A stretch of DNA of 36,191 nucleotides, taken from positions 1 through 36,191 of the forward strand of contig JAAZAR010000096.1 of the NCBI GenBank assembly GCA_012514235.1, given 5' to 3'. The position numbers were made by a program, and so were the translations under genes. Below are positions 1-6,794 of the stretch, piece by piece. How positions within the stretch are numbered: position 1 is the first letter of the stretch; each line of letters starts with the position of its first letter. A model generated the notes under the pieces. It made no database searches and was not told the DNA's origin. It saw only the letters and a list, made by a program, of their open reading frames with translations. The DNA comes from Actinomycetota bacterium (GTDB taxonomy: Bacteria > Actinomycetota > Thermoleophilia > UBA2241).

Positions 1-47
1 GATCGTACCCTCCGGCGTCGCGGGTGCTCCGACCGCAGCCGCCTCAG

Positions 48-53
48 TAGACT
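48..53 (+). promoter_or_regulatory. -10 element of a probable leaderless promoter (EamA gene)
   Basis: TAGACT lies 6 nt before the ATG at 60, so transcription would start at or next to the start codon. There is no SD-like sequence before this ATG. No convincing -35 box is visible. The same geometry recurs at several other starts in the window, which is the main support. Confidence 0.45.
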
Positions 54-59
54 GGCGTC

Positions 60-971
60 ATGGACGACGCGCGACACGCTCGAGGACCGGCCGGAGCGCC
101 GGCGCGGCGAGACGCCGCGGTCGCCGGCGCGCTGGTCGTCGTGCTCACGCTCTCCATCCAGACGGGCTCCGCCCTCGCCGTGCGCGTCATCGCCTCCGTC
201 GGTGTGGTCGAGGCGCTCTGGCTGCGGACGGCGTTCGCCGCGCTGATCCTCCTCTGTCTGAGGCCGCGCGCGCTGCGACTGCCGCCCAAGGGGCACCGCC
301 TGCCGCTGGCGGCCCTTGCGGTGACCCTCTTCCTCATGAACCTCAGCTTCTACGGCGCCATCACCCGAGTGCCCGTCGGCATCGTCGTCGCCATCGAGTT
401 CGTGGGGCCGCTCGGCGTCGCCATCATCGGCACGCGGCGCCGGCTGGACTGGCTGTGGATCGTCCTGGCCGGCGCGGGAGTCGTCGTCCTCGCCGGCCCG
501 TCGGGCGCGGCCACCGGCGTCGGCCTGCTGCTCGCTCTGTCGGCCGGCATCTGCTGGGGGGCGTACCTGCTGCTCGCCAAGCGGGTCGTGACCGGCATGG
601 ACCCGCTCGTCGTCACGGCGCTGATGACGGCCGGCGCCTCGGTGCTGGCCACTCCACTCCTGGCGATCGACGGCGTCAGGCTGGCCGGGCACTGGGAAGC
701 CGTCCTGCTCGGACTGGTCATCGCCGTCGTCTCCTCCGCGTTCCCCTACTGGCTGGAGATGGTGGCGATCCGACGCGTGCGCGCCGCGACCTACGGCGTG
801 CTGCTCAGCATCGAGCCCGCCGTGGCCGCGCTGGCCGCCCTCATCGTGCTGGGCCAGCGCATCACGCCGCTCGAGGCGGCGGCCATGGCGGCCGTGATGG
901 CCGCCGCCGCCGGCGCCAGCTGGACCACCGGCGGCTCCGCGGAGACCGACGTCGGCCTGCCCGCTCCGTGA
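60..971 (+). CDS. EamA/RhtA-type drug/metabolite transporter
   Basis: Inner-membrane permease of the EamA (DMT) superfamily, 303 residues, the usual length for a two-repeat, ten-helix member. Hydrophobic segments run from about residue 20 to 290. The second repeat starts near residue 150 with a Gly-rich stretch and the 'GICWGAYLLLAKR' helix. The pattern 'VPVGIVVAIEFVGPL' near residue 105 resembles RhtA-like threonine/homoserine exporters, so amino-acid or metabolite export is the best guess, but the substrate cannot be read from sequence. The ATG at 60 has no SD but has a -10-like TAGACT six bases upstream. The gene stands alone and converges on the nifU-like gene. A strong hairpin overlaps its stop codon. 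Confidence 0.88.
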   Translation: MDDARHARGPAGAPARRDAAVAGALVVVLTLSIQTGSALAVRVIASVGVVEALWLRTAFAALILLCLRPRALRLPPKGHRLPLAALAVTLFLMNLSFYGAITRVPVGIVVAIEFVGPLGVAIIGTRRRLDWLWIVLAGAGVVVLAGPSGAATGVGLLLALSAGICWGAYLLLAKRVVTGMDPLVVTALMTAGASVLATPLLAIDGVRLAGHWEAVLLGLVIAVVSSAFPYWLEMVAIRRVRAATYGVLLSIEPAVAALAALIVLGQRITPLEAAAMAAVMAAAAGASWTTGGSAETDVGLPAP

Positions 972-990
972 CCGCGCAGTCGCGGAGCGG
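961..990. terminator. Hairpin over the EamA stop codon, likely bidirectional terminator
   Basis: Perfect arms CCGCTCCG (961-968) and CGGAGCGG (983-990) continue inward through one T-G wobble and a GAC/GTC stem, giving a 12-bp stem with a 6-nt loop (973-978). The stop codon TGA (969-971) lies in the stem. It sits between convergent genes and could end both. There is no clear T-tract on either strand. Confidence 0.6.
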
Positions 991-1019
991 CGGCACCTTC
1001 TAGCCGTGGCGACTCGGGA

Positions 1020-1826
1020 TCATTCGAGCACGACGAAGGCGTCGGCGGTGAGCTCGTACTCCTCGTCCTCGTTGAGGTCGTGGACGCGGATGCGCTCGAG
1101 CTCGCCTTCGCCGAGCAGCTCGAGCGGTTGCGCCTCAGCAAGGACCTTCACGTCGCTGAGGCGCAGGGCCGACCGCACCGCCGGGCTCACGCTCGGCTCC
1201 TTGCCGGTGGTCATGAGGACCACGCGGCCGGTGTGCTCGGTGAGGTCGATGGCCAGCTGTGCGGCCTCGTCGCCCGTGTCGAGCACGACGACGCGCTCGT
1301 CGGCGACGTCGTCGAGGTGGTCGAGCGTCCGGTACAGGCCCTTGCCCTCGTAGGCGTCGAGGCCCTTGATCTCGACCTCGGCCACGGCGGCCGGGATCGG
1401 GTGGCAGGCGGTGCCGCCCGGCGTCTTCTTGGCGTCCTCCGGGCTGACGCCCTCGCGCCAGTTCTTGATCGCCTCGTGCAGCGCGTCGGCGGCCAGGTTG
1501 CTGCAGTGCATCTTGATCGGCGGCAGTCCTTCGAGCGCGTCGGCCACGTCGCCCCGGCTCACCTTGAGCGCGTCATCCAGCTTCATGCCCTGGACGAGTT
1601 CGGTGATCATGCTCGACGTGGCGACGGCCGACCCGCAGCCGAACGTCTGGAACTTGATGTCCTGGATGGTGTCGTCGTCGCCCACCCGGATGTAGATGTC
1701 CATGAGGTCGCCGCAGGTCGGGTTGCCCACGCGACCGACGGCGACGTTCTCTCCTTCCAGCGTCCCTACGTTGCGCGGGTTGCGGAAATGGTCGAGCGTC
1801 TTGTCTGTGTACTGCGTCGATTTCAT
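1020..1826 (-). CDS. nifU: NifU/IscU-like Fe-S scaffold fused to a thioredoxin-reductase-like C-terminal piece
   Basis: Residues 1-150 form an IscU/NifU N-terminal scaffold on which [2Fe-2S]/[4Fe-4S] clusters are built. All three ligand cysteines are present (C38 in 'NPTCGD', C64 in 'FGCGS', C108 in 'KMHCSN'), with the conserved Asp40, plus an extra C141. Residues about 177-268 resemble the NAD(P)-binding lobe of thioredoxin reductase: a beta strand 'RVVVLDTGDEAA', a second 'RVVLMTTGK', then a distal 'VKVLAEAQPLELLGEGELERI' and a terminal 'ADAFVVLE' like the 'dGvFvaiG' strand. The glycine-rich loop is degenerate (DTGDEA instead of GGGxxA), so nucleotide binding is doubtful. IscU alone is about 130 residues, so this is a two-domain protein. 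It is the last gene of the tusA-dsrE-iscS operon, and its ATG overlaps the stop of a small ORF. AAAGG lies upstream of the start. Confidence 0.9.
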   Translation of the reverse strand: MKSTQYTDKTLDHFRNPRNVGTLEGENVAVGRVGNPTCGDLMDIYIRVGDDDTIQDIKFQTFGCGSAVATSSMITELVQGMKLDDALKVSRGDVADALEGLPPIKMHCSNLAADALHEAIKNWREGVSPEDAKKTPGGTACHPIPAAVAEVEIKGLDAYEGKGLYRTLDHLDDVADERVVVLDTGDEAAQLAIDLTEHTGRVVLMTTGKEPSVSPAVRSALRLSDVKVLAEAQPLELLGEGELERIRVHDLNEDEEYELTADAFVVLE

Positions 1827-1909
1827 CGGTCGGAGCCTTTCGGGTCGGTGAGCGCTGCGGCCGGCGTCTCCGGGGGCGGCAGTATGGGAAGATCGATGGT
1901 CGGCTTCAT
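1823..1909 (-). CDS. Putative 28-residue microprotein between iscS-like and nifU-like genes
   Basis: An ATG overlaps the iscS-like stop codon (ATGA, 1909-1906), and the frame runs 28 codons to a TGA that overlaps the nifU-like ATG (ATGA, 1826-1823). The ORF therefore fills the gap between the two genes exactly. The peptide starts MKPTIDLPILPPPETP and is proline-rich, acidic/polar at the end, and has no cysteine or membrane segment. No SD precedes it, so translation would depend on coupling to iscS. It matches no family I know. It could be a true microprotein, a coupling device that carries ribosomes into nifU, or chance. Confidence 0.4.
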   Translation of the reverse strand: MKPTIDLPILPPPETPAAALTDPKGSDR

Positions 1910-3138
1910 GGCTCTGCGGGCGCGCTCGTCTTGTACAACGGCGACAGGGAGCGCAGGCGCCTGATCACGCCCGGGAGCGCCTCCATGATGCGGTCCACGT
2001 CCTCCATCCTGCTCCAGCGCCCGAAGGTGAACTCGAGCGAGCCGTGGGCCTCCTCGTGCAGGAGACCGCAGGAGATGAGCGTGTGGGAGGGCTCGAGCGT
2101 CTTGGAGCTGCAGGCCGAGCCGGTGGACGCGGCGATGCCGGCGTCGCGCAGCGACAGGACCATCGCCTCGCCCTCCACCGCCTCGAAGCGGAAGTGCGCG
2201 TTGTTCGGCAGCCGCTGCTCCGGGTGGCCGTTGAGGTGCACGTCCGGGATCTCCGAGAGGACGCGCTCCACGAGCCGGTCGCGGATGGCCCGGATGCGTT
2301 CCACCTCGGCCGGCATCTCCGCGGCCATGATGTCGGCGGCCGCGGCGAATCCCACGATGCCGGCGAGATCCTCGCTGCCCGAGCGCAGGCCGCGCTCCTG
2401 CCCGCCGCCCAGCAGTTGCGGCGCGACCTGGACGCCCTTGCGGACGTAGAGTGCGCCGATCCCGCGCGGCCCGTAGAGGTCGTTGCTCGAGAGGCTCAGC
2501 AGACTGACGGGGACCGCGCTCGTGTCGATGGGGAGGAGCCCCTCGGCGGCGACGGCGTCGCTGTGCAGCGCGATGCCGGTACCGTCGAGCATCTCGGCGA
2601 TCTCGGCGACGGGCTGCACGGTGCCGATCTCGTTGCTCGCCCACTGGAGCGAGACCAGGATGGTCTCGTCTGTGATGCGGGCGCGCAGCTTCTTGGGGTT
2701 CACGCGTCCGTACAGGTCGATGGGCGCCCGCGTGACGCGGAAGCCCTGCTTCTCCAGGTACTTGCCGAGAGTGAGCACGCTGATGTGCTCGGCCTCGCTG
2801 ATGATGACGTGGTCGCCCTTGCGGCGGTTGCGGAGGGCGTAGCCCGCGACGGCGAGGTTGCTCGCCTCCGTGGCGCCGCTCGTGAAGACGATCTCGCGCG
2901 GGTCCGCGCCGAAGAACGCAGCCACCCGCGCGCGTGCCTCCTCCAGCGCCTGGGTTGCGACGTCACCCACGCCGTGCAGCGAGGCCGCGTTGCCGAACTT
3001 CTCCGTGAAGTACGGCAGCATGGCCTCGACCACGCGCGGGTCGACGGGCTTGGCGCTCTGATAGTCGGCGTAGACGACCCCGGCGCTGCGCAGCGCCTCG
3101 CCGGGGTCGGTCGCCTTCACGTTCCCGCCGTCAGTCAT
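1906..3138 (-). CDS. iscS: IscS/NifS-family protein lacking the PLP-binding lysine (Archaeoglobus IscS type)
   Basis: Class-V aminotransferase fold, 410 residues, normal cysteine-desulfurase length. Present are the 'TSGATEASNLA' phosphate loop, His118 ('EAEHISVL'), 'SNEIGTVQP', Asp194, and the sulfur-accepting Cys343 in 'STGSACSSKTLEPS'. The Schiff-base motif, normally S-x-H-K-x-x-G-P-K-G, reads 'SSNDLYGPRG': the His is Asn and the catalytic Lys is Asp220. The Gln that stacks near PLP is Ala197. From memory, Archaeoglobus fulgidus IscS has the same SSND motif and the same start ('AKPVD...EAMLPY') and end ('RLRS.SPLY'), and was reported to lack the lysine. Ordinary PLP-dependent desulfuration is therefore not expected; it may present sulfur on Cys343. 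I chose the ATG at 3138 (GAGG upstream, 8 nt after the DsrE stop) over a GTG at 3156 inside that gene. Confidence 0.92.
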   Translation of the reverse strand: MTDGGNVKATDPGEALRSAGVVYADYQSAKPVDPRVVEAMLPYFTEKFGNAASLHGVGDVATQALEEARARVAAFFGADPREIVFTSGATEASNLAVAGYALRNRRKGDHVIISEAEHISVLTLGKYLEKQGFRVTRAPIDLYGRVNPKKLRARITDETILVSLQWASNEIGTVQPVAEIAEMLDGTGIALHSDAVAAEGLLPIDTSAVPVSLLSLSSNDLYGPRGIGALYVRKGVQVAPQLLGGGQERGLRSGSEDLAGIVGFAAAADIMAAEMPAEVERIRAIRDRLVERVLSEIPDVHLNGHPEQRLPNNAHFRFEAVEGEAMVLSLRDAGIAASTGSACSSKTLEPSHTLISCGLLHEEAHGSLEFTFGRWSRMEDVDRIMEALPGVIRRLRSLSPLYKTSAPAEP

Positions 3139-3146
3139 GGGACGCC

Positions 3147-3509
3147 TCAGAACCACATGGTCGCGTCGGCATCGAGGGCGAGGTCGTTCAGGGTCGCCGC
3201 TCCGACGATCTTGACGCCGTCGATGAGCTCGACGGTGTCCCAGCCGAGCATCTGCTTGCTGGCCTCGCAGACGTAGACGGGGATACCCATGTCCATGGTC
3301 TTGCGCAGCATCTCGGCCACGCTCGGGAAGCTGCCCAGCTGCATCTCCTCGGCGGCGCCCGGCTTGAGCACGGTCAGGCCCATGCCCAGGTAGTACACGG
3401 CGGCGTCGATGCCCATCGCCTTGGCGCTCTGCGCGAGGACGAGCGGCGAATACTGGCGCTCCGGCGCGTTGCTGGTCTGGACGTACAGGATGTTCTTCTC
3501 TTCGGCCAT
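3147..3509 (-). CDS. DsrE/F-like sulfur-carrier family protein
   Basis: A 120-residue DsrE-like protein. In this family a conserved cysteine carries persulfide sulfur between partners such as TusA and downstream acceptors. A single cysteine, C81, follows the strand 'GIPVYVCEAS', the position of the reactive cysteine in DsrE/YchN-like proteins. The N-terminal 'KNILYVQTS' strand and 'SPLVLAQSAKAMGIDAAVYY' helix-strand are typical. SD AAAGGA lies just before the ATG. It lies between tusA (40-nt gap) and the iscS-like gene (8-nt gap), so it is almost surely co-transcribed. I infer that it hands sulfur toward the iscS/nifU pair. It could instead be a binding-only member. Confidence 0.9.
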   Translation of the reverse strand: MAEEKNILYVQTSNAPERQYSPLVLAQSAKAMGIDAAVYYLGMGLTVLKPGAAEEMQLGSFPSVAEMLRKTMDMGIPVYVCEASKQMLGWDTVELIDGVKIVGAATLNDLALDADATMWF

Positions 3510-3549
3510 GGGGATCCTTTCGGTCAGTGCCTTGCTGGGGAACGATCCG

Positions 3550-3792
3550 TCATTTGAGTCTGCGAAGCAGGACGCGGAGTTCGACGCCGTCGTTCTCGAG
3601 CGAGACGACCTCGTGGCCGGCCCGTTTGGCGAAGCGCTTGAGGTCCTCCTCGGCGGCCGGGTCGTCGGCGATGACCTCCAGGACTTCGCCGACCTCTATC
3701 GAGTCGATGCTCTCGCGCGTCTGGAACAGCGGCTCCGGGCAGTACAGCCCGATGCAGTCGAGCGTGAGGGCAGGCTTGCCTTCGTCTGCCAT
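3550..3792 (-). CDS. tusA: TusA-family sulfurtransferase (sulfur carrier)
   Basis: An 80-residue TusA-like protein, the usual size. It has the family signature C-P-x-P at C18-P19-E20-P21, preceded by C13 in '[11 protein letters not shown]'. In TusA the CPxP cysteine carries persulfide received from IscS and passes it to DsrE-type proteins. The ATG at 3792 has a good SD (AAGGGAG, about 5 nt upstream); a longer reading frame runs upstream to 3966 but would include non-family sequence and the divergent promoter region. First gene of the sulfur operon, with glpK diverging from it. Whether sulfur flows from or to the iscS-like protein is open, because that protein lacks its catalytic lysine. Confidence 0.92.
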   Translation of the reverse strand: MADEGKPALTLDCIGLYCPEPLFQTRESIDSIEVGEVLEVIADDPAAEEDLKRFAKRAGHEVVSLENDGVELRVLLRRLK

Positions 3793-3847
3793 GTGGTCTC
3801 CCTTCGCGTGGGCGGCAAGGTGGCGCAACTCGGCTCCGGTCGAGCAT

Positions 3848-3871
3848 ATACCCGACCGCCAAGGTTGGTAT
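3848..3871. promoter_or_regulatory. Imperfect inverted repeat in the tusA-glpK divergent region
   Basis: ATACCCGACC (3848-3857) and GGTTGGTAT (3863-3871) pair as ATACC/GGTAT plus ACC/GGT with one extra base, around a 5-nt centre. It lies in the 188-nt gap between the divergent tusA and glpK starts and is relatively AT-rich for this sequence. An operator is possible; no regulator gene is adjacent and the match could be chance. Confidence 0.25.
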
Positions 3872-3980
3872 TCCGATAGTGGGAGGGCCGGCGGAGGTGA
3901 TGCCGCCGCGACTCCAGGGATGGCCGGCGGGATATCATGACCGCCGAGCTGAGCAGGCGGAGACACGGCAGGAGGGCGGC

Positions 3981-5492
3981 ATGGGAGAGGGGACCACCGG
4001 CAAGCTGGTGCTGGCGCTCGACACGGGGACGACGAGCGGCAGGGCGCTCGTGATCGACGCCTCCGGCGTCGTCGTCGCGAGCGCCCAGCAGGAAGTCGGG
4101 CTGCGCACGCCGCATCCGGGCTGGGTCGAGCAGGATGCCGAGGAGCTCTGGCGGGCGCAGCTCGCCACCGCGCGCGAGGCGCTCGAGAAGGCCGGCGCGA
4201 GTGCCTCCGGCATCGCCGGCATCGGCATCGCCAACCAGCGCGAGACCACCGTGGTCTGGGATCGCGCGACGTCAGTGCCCGTGGCGCCGGCCGTCGTGTG
4301 GCAGGACCGGCGCACGGCCGGCTACTGTGAAGAACTGCGCGGCGCGGGCGCCGAGGCGCTGGTCCGGCGCAAGACCGGGCTGCTGCTCGACCCCTACTTC
4401 TCGGGCACCAAGCTGCGCTGGCTGCTCGACAACGTCGCCGGCGTCCGAGAGCGCGCCGAGGCCGGCGAGCTCGCCTTCGGCACGGTCGACACGTGGATGG
4501 CGTGGCGGCTCAGCGGCGGCCGCTCCCACGTCACCGACGCCACCAACGCATCCCGCACCCTGCTCTACGACATCCGGTCGGGCGACTGGGACGACGAGCT
4601 CCTCGAGCTGTTCGGCGTGCCGCGGGCGCTGCTGCCGGAGGTGGTGGACAGCAGCGGTGTGTGCGGCGAGACCGATCCGGCCTTGCTGGGCGCCGCCGTC
4701 CCGATCGCCGGCATGGCCGGCGACCAGCAGGCGGCGCTCTTCGGCCAGGCCTGCACGCGGCGCGGCATGATCAAGGTCACCTACGGGACCGGCTGCTTCC
4801 TGCTGCTGAACACCGGCGACGAGCCCGTGGCCGCGCCGCCCGGCCTCGTCGCCACGGTGGCGCTGCAGCTCGCCGGCCGGCGCACGTACGCCCTCGAGGG
4901 CAGCGTCTTCATCGGCGGCGCCGCGGTACAGTGGCTGCGCGACGGCCTCGGCATCGTGGGCAGCGGCGCCGAGGCCACGTCTCTCGCGCAGAGCGTGCCC
5001 TCCAGCGACGGCGTGGTGTTCGTCCCCGCGCTCGCCGGCCTCGGCGCCCCGTACTGGGACCCGTACGCCCGCGGCGGCATCTTCGGCCTCACGCGGGGGA
5101 CGACCGCAGCCCACGTCGCGCGCGCGACCCTCGAGGGCATCGCCTTCCAGGTGGCCGACCTCTACCAGGCGGAGGCGGACGGCGCCGGGGTGGCGCCGGC
5201 GGAGGTCCGCGCCGACGGCGGCGCCGCGGCGAGCGACCTGCTGCTGCAGTTCCAGGCGGACCTGCTCGGCGTGCCGGTCACGCGGGCGGGGCAACCCGAG
5301 GCGACCGCGTTCGGCGCCGCGTGGCTCGCGGGTCTTGCCACCGGCGTGTGGGATGACGTGGACGAGGCCGCGGGGCTCTGGAGGGCCGGCGCCACCTTCG
5401 CGCCCGCGGAGCGGACCGGTGCCGGCGACCTGCGCCGGCGCTGGCAGGCGGCCGTCGAGGCCGTGCGCGAGTTCGCGCGGGCGACGCAGTAG
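3981..5492 (+). CDS. glpK: Glycerol kinase
   Basis: FGGY-family kinase that phosphorylates glycerol to sn-glycerol 3-phosphate with ATP in the cytosol. It has 503 residues, the normal GlpK length. Features seen: N-terminal phosphate loop '[11 protein letters not shown]' (usually DQGTTS in GlpK; Thr replaces Gln), the '[12 protein letters not shown]' glycerol-site region with 'VWQDRRT', the GlpK-specific '[13 protein letters not shown]' (247-259) followed by '[13 protein letters not shown]', and the second FGGY signature starting '[19 protein letters not shown]' near residue 353. The ATG at 3981 has AGGAGG about 7 nt upstream; an in-frame ATG at 3879 is too far into the divergent promoter. No glpF or glpD is nearby, so it stands alone. 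Confidence 0.95.
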   Translation: MGEGTTGKLVLALDTGTTSGRALVIDASGVVVASAQQEVGLRTPHPGWVEQDAEELWRAQLATAREALEKAGASASGIAGIGIANQRETTVVWDRATSVPVAPAVVWQDRRTAGYCEELRGAGAEALVRRKTGLLLDPYFSGTKLRWLLDNVAGVRERAEAGELAFGTVDTWMAWRLSGGRSHVTDATNASRTLLYDIRSGDWDDELLELFGVPRALLPEVVDSSGVCGETDPALLGAAVPIAGMAGDQQAALFGQACTRRGMIKVTYGTGCFLLLNTGDEPVAAPPGLVATVALQLAGRRTYALEGSVFIGGAAVQWLRDGLGIVGSGAEATSLAQSVPSSDGVVFVPALAGLGAPYWDPYARGGIFGLTRGTTAAHVARATLEGIAFQVADLYQAEADGAGVAPAEVRADGGAAASDLLLQFQADLLGVPVTRAGQPEATAFGAAWLAGLATGVWDDVDEAAGLWRAGATFAPAERTGAGDLRRRWQAAVEAVREFARATQ

Positions 5493-5514
5493 CCCGGGTC
5501 GGCGTCCCGGCGGC

Positions 5515-6753
5515 TCAGATCCTCTCGCGGAAGTACAGGACGCGGGCTCGTGGCCGCATGCAGTGGTCGGTCCACATGCCCGCCGTGTAGCCGCCCGTGG
5601 ACGCGAAGGCGACGATCTCTCCCTCCCGCACGTCCGCGAACGGGAGGTCTCTTCCGAAGAGGTCGTCGCCTTCGTTGATGTTGCCCGCCAGCGTGACCAC
5701 CCGGTGTCGCGGGGCGCGGGCGCGCGAGGCGACGACGACGTCGACCGGCCGCTTGTAGATGAAGGGGTCGTTCATCACGTTCCAGCCCACGTCGAGCCCG
5801 ACGAACGTGGCGCCGAGCCGCTCTTCGACGGTGACGACCTCGGCGAGGAGGACGGCGGAGAGGTTGGCGAGGAACTCGCCCGGTTCCACGCCGACGTCCA
5901 GGCCGAACCCGCCGAAGTGCCGTGCCAGGATGCCCGCCCAGGCGTCGAGGTCGAGGGCACGCTCCCCGGGGAGCAGCGGGGTGCCGAGTCCGCCGCCGAC
6001 GTTGACCTCGACGAGCGGGCAGCCGGCCTCGAGAAGCCGTTCGGTCATGCGCGCCACGCGCGCGAGCGCCGCGTCGTAAGCCGGCAGCTCCTCGTCCAGG
6101 ATGGCGTTGGCCAGGTGGACGTGGGCGGTGTCGACGACGAGGCCGTGACGCCGGGCGACGGTCACGGCCCGTCCCAGGTCCTCCTCGTAGATGCCGAACT
6201 TGGTCGGCCCGCGGCCACTGTACAGGCTCTCGTCGTGGCCTCGCATGACGCCGGCGCGCGGGTTCAGCCGCAGGCCGACGGCGCTCCCGGGTCGCCGCCG
6301 CCCGTAACGCTCGAGCTGGGTGATCAGGTCCACGTTGACGTGCACGCCGGTGGGGACGATCACGTCGAGGTCGCGCTCGGACAGGTTCGTGCCCGTGTAG
6401 CTGATCTCGTCGGCCACGAACCCGTTGTCCAGTGCGTGGAGAAGCTCGCCCGGGGAGCAGACGTCCACTCCCACCGCCTCAGGCGAGCCGGCAGGCGCGA
6501 TCCCGCGCAGCGCGGCGAGCACGTCGGGCGCGCGCTGTGCCTTGAGCGCGAGGCGCACGCGCGGCCGCAGGCCGGCGCGGCCGAGCGCGTCACGCAGCGC
6601 GCACGCCTGGTCGACCACGCTGGTGACGTCGACGAGGTACAGCGGCGTGCCGTGCTCGCGGGCGAGCGCCTCGGCGTCGCGTCCCGCGACGGTCAGGCGC
6701 TCGCCCACGATACGCACGCCTTCGTGTTCCCACGGATACGGTTCGGTCTCCAC
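5515..6753 (-). CDS. Fold-type III PLP decarboxylase, LysA-like with altered substrate motifs
   Basis: 412 residues, alanine-racemase fold plus C-terminal beta domain, as in diaminopimelate and ornithine decarboxylases (LysA/ODC group). PLP lysine K71 in 'RLALKAQ', then 'GVDVCSPGEL', 'LRLNPRAG', 'TKFGI', and the glycine loop 'NVGGGLGTP'. Three substrate-side motifs differ from LysA: the usual C-E-S-G-D reads 'NINEGD' (Asn360 for Cys), E-P-G-R reads 'EPGE' (Glu293 for Arg), and H-V-H-x-G reads 'HVHLA'. DAP is therefore unlikely to be the substrate; another amino acid or a carrier-bound acid is possible. The GTG at 6753 begins just before the conserved region; a GTG at 6798 would overlap the upstream stop (GTGA) and suggests coupling to the QueG-like gene. 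Convergent with glpK. Confidence 0.82.
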   Translation of the reverse strand: METEPYPWEHEGVRIVGERLTVAGRDAEALAREHGTPLYLVDVTSVVDQACALRDALGRAGLRPRVRLALKAQRAPDVLAALRGIAPAGSPEAVGVDVCSPGELLHALDNGFVADEISYTGTNLSERDLDVIVPTGVHVNVDLITQLERYGRRRPGSAVGLRLNPRAGVMRGHDESLYSGRGPTKFGIYEEDLGRAVTVARRHGLVVDTAHVHLANAILDEELPAYDAALARVARMTERLLEAGCPLVEVNVGGGLGTPLLPGERALDLDAWAGILARHFGGFGLDVGVEPGEFLANLSAVLLAEVVTVEERLGATFVGLDVGWNVMNDPFIYKRPVDVVVASRARAPRHRVVTLAGNINEGDDLFGRDLPFADVREGEIVAFASTGGYTAGMWTDHCMRPRARVLYFRERI

Positions 6754-6794
6754 GGTCTTAAGCCTATCGCGGCCGGGCGCCTTGAGGCGCGCGA

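Noticed and set aside
1906..3138. Reading the iscS-like gene as a pseudogene because the PLP lysine is missing
   Set aside because: The frame is intact, other motifs are kept, the change matches the Archaeoglobus-type SSND motif, and the gene is embedded in a tight operon.
3139..3156. GTG at 3156 as the start of the iscS-like gene
   Set aside because: It lies inside the dsrE-like gene and adds six residues not found in the family; the ATG at 3138 has GAGG upstream and a normal 8-nt gap.
2044..3276. A 410-codon plus-strand frame over the iscS-like gene
   Set aside because: Antisense shadow with low-complexity translation; the minus strand encodes the class-V fold.
5494..5510. CCGGG/CCCGG stem between glpK and the decarboxylase
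   Set aside because: Only 5 bp with a 7-nt loop in GC-rich DNA; expected by chance.
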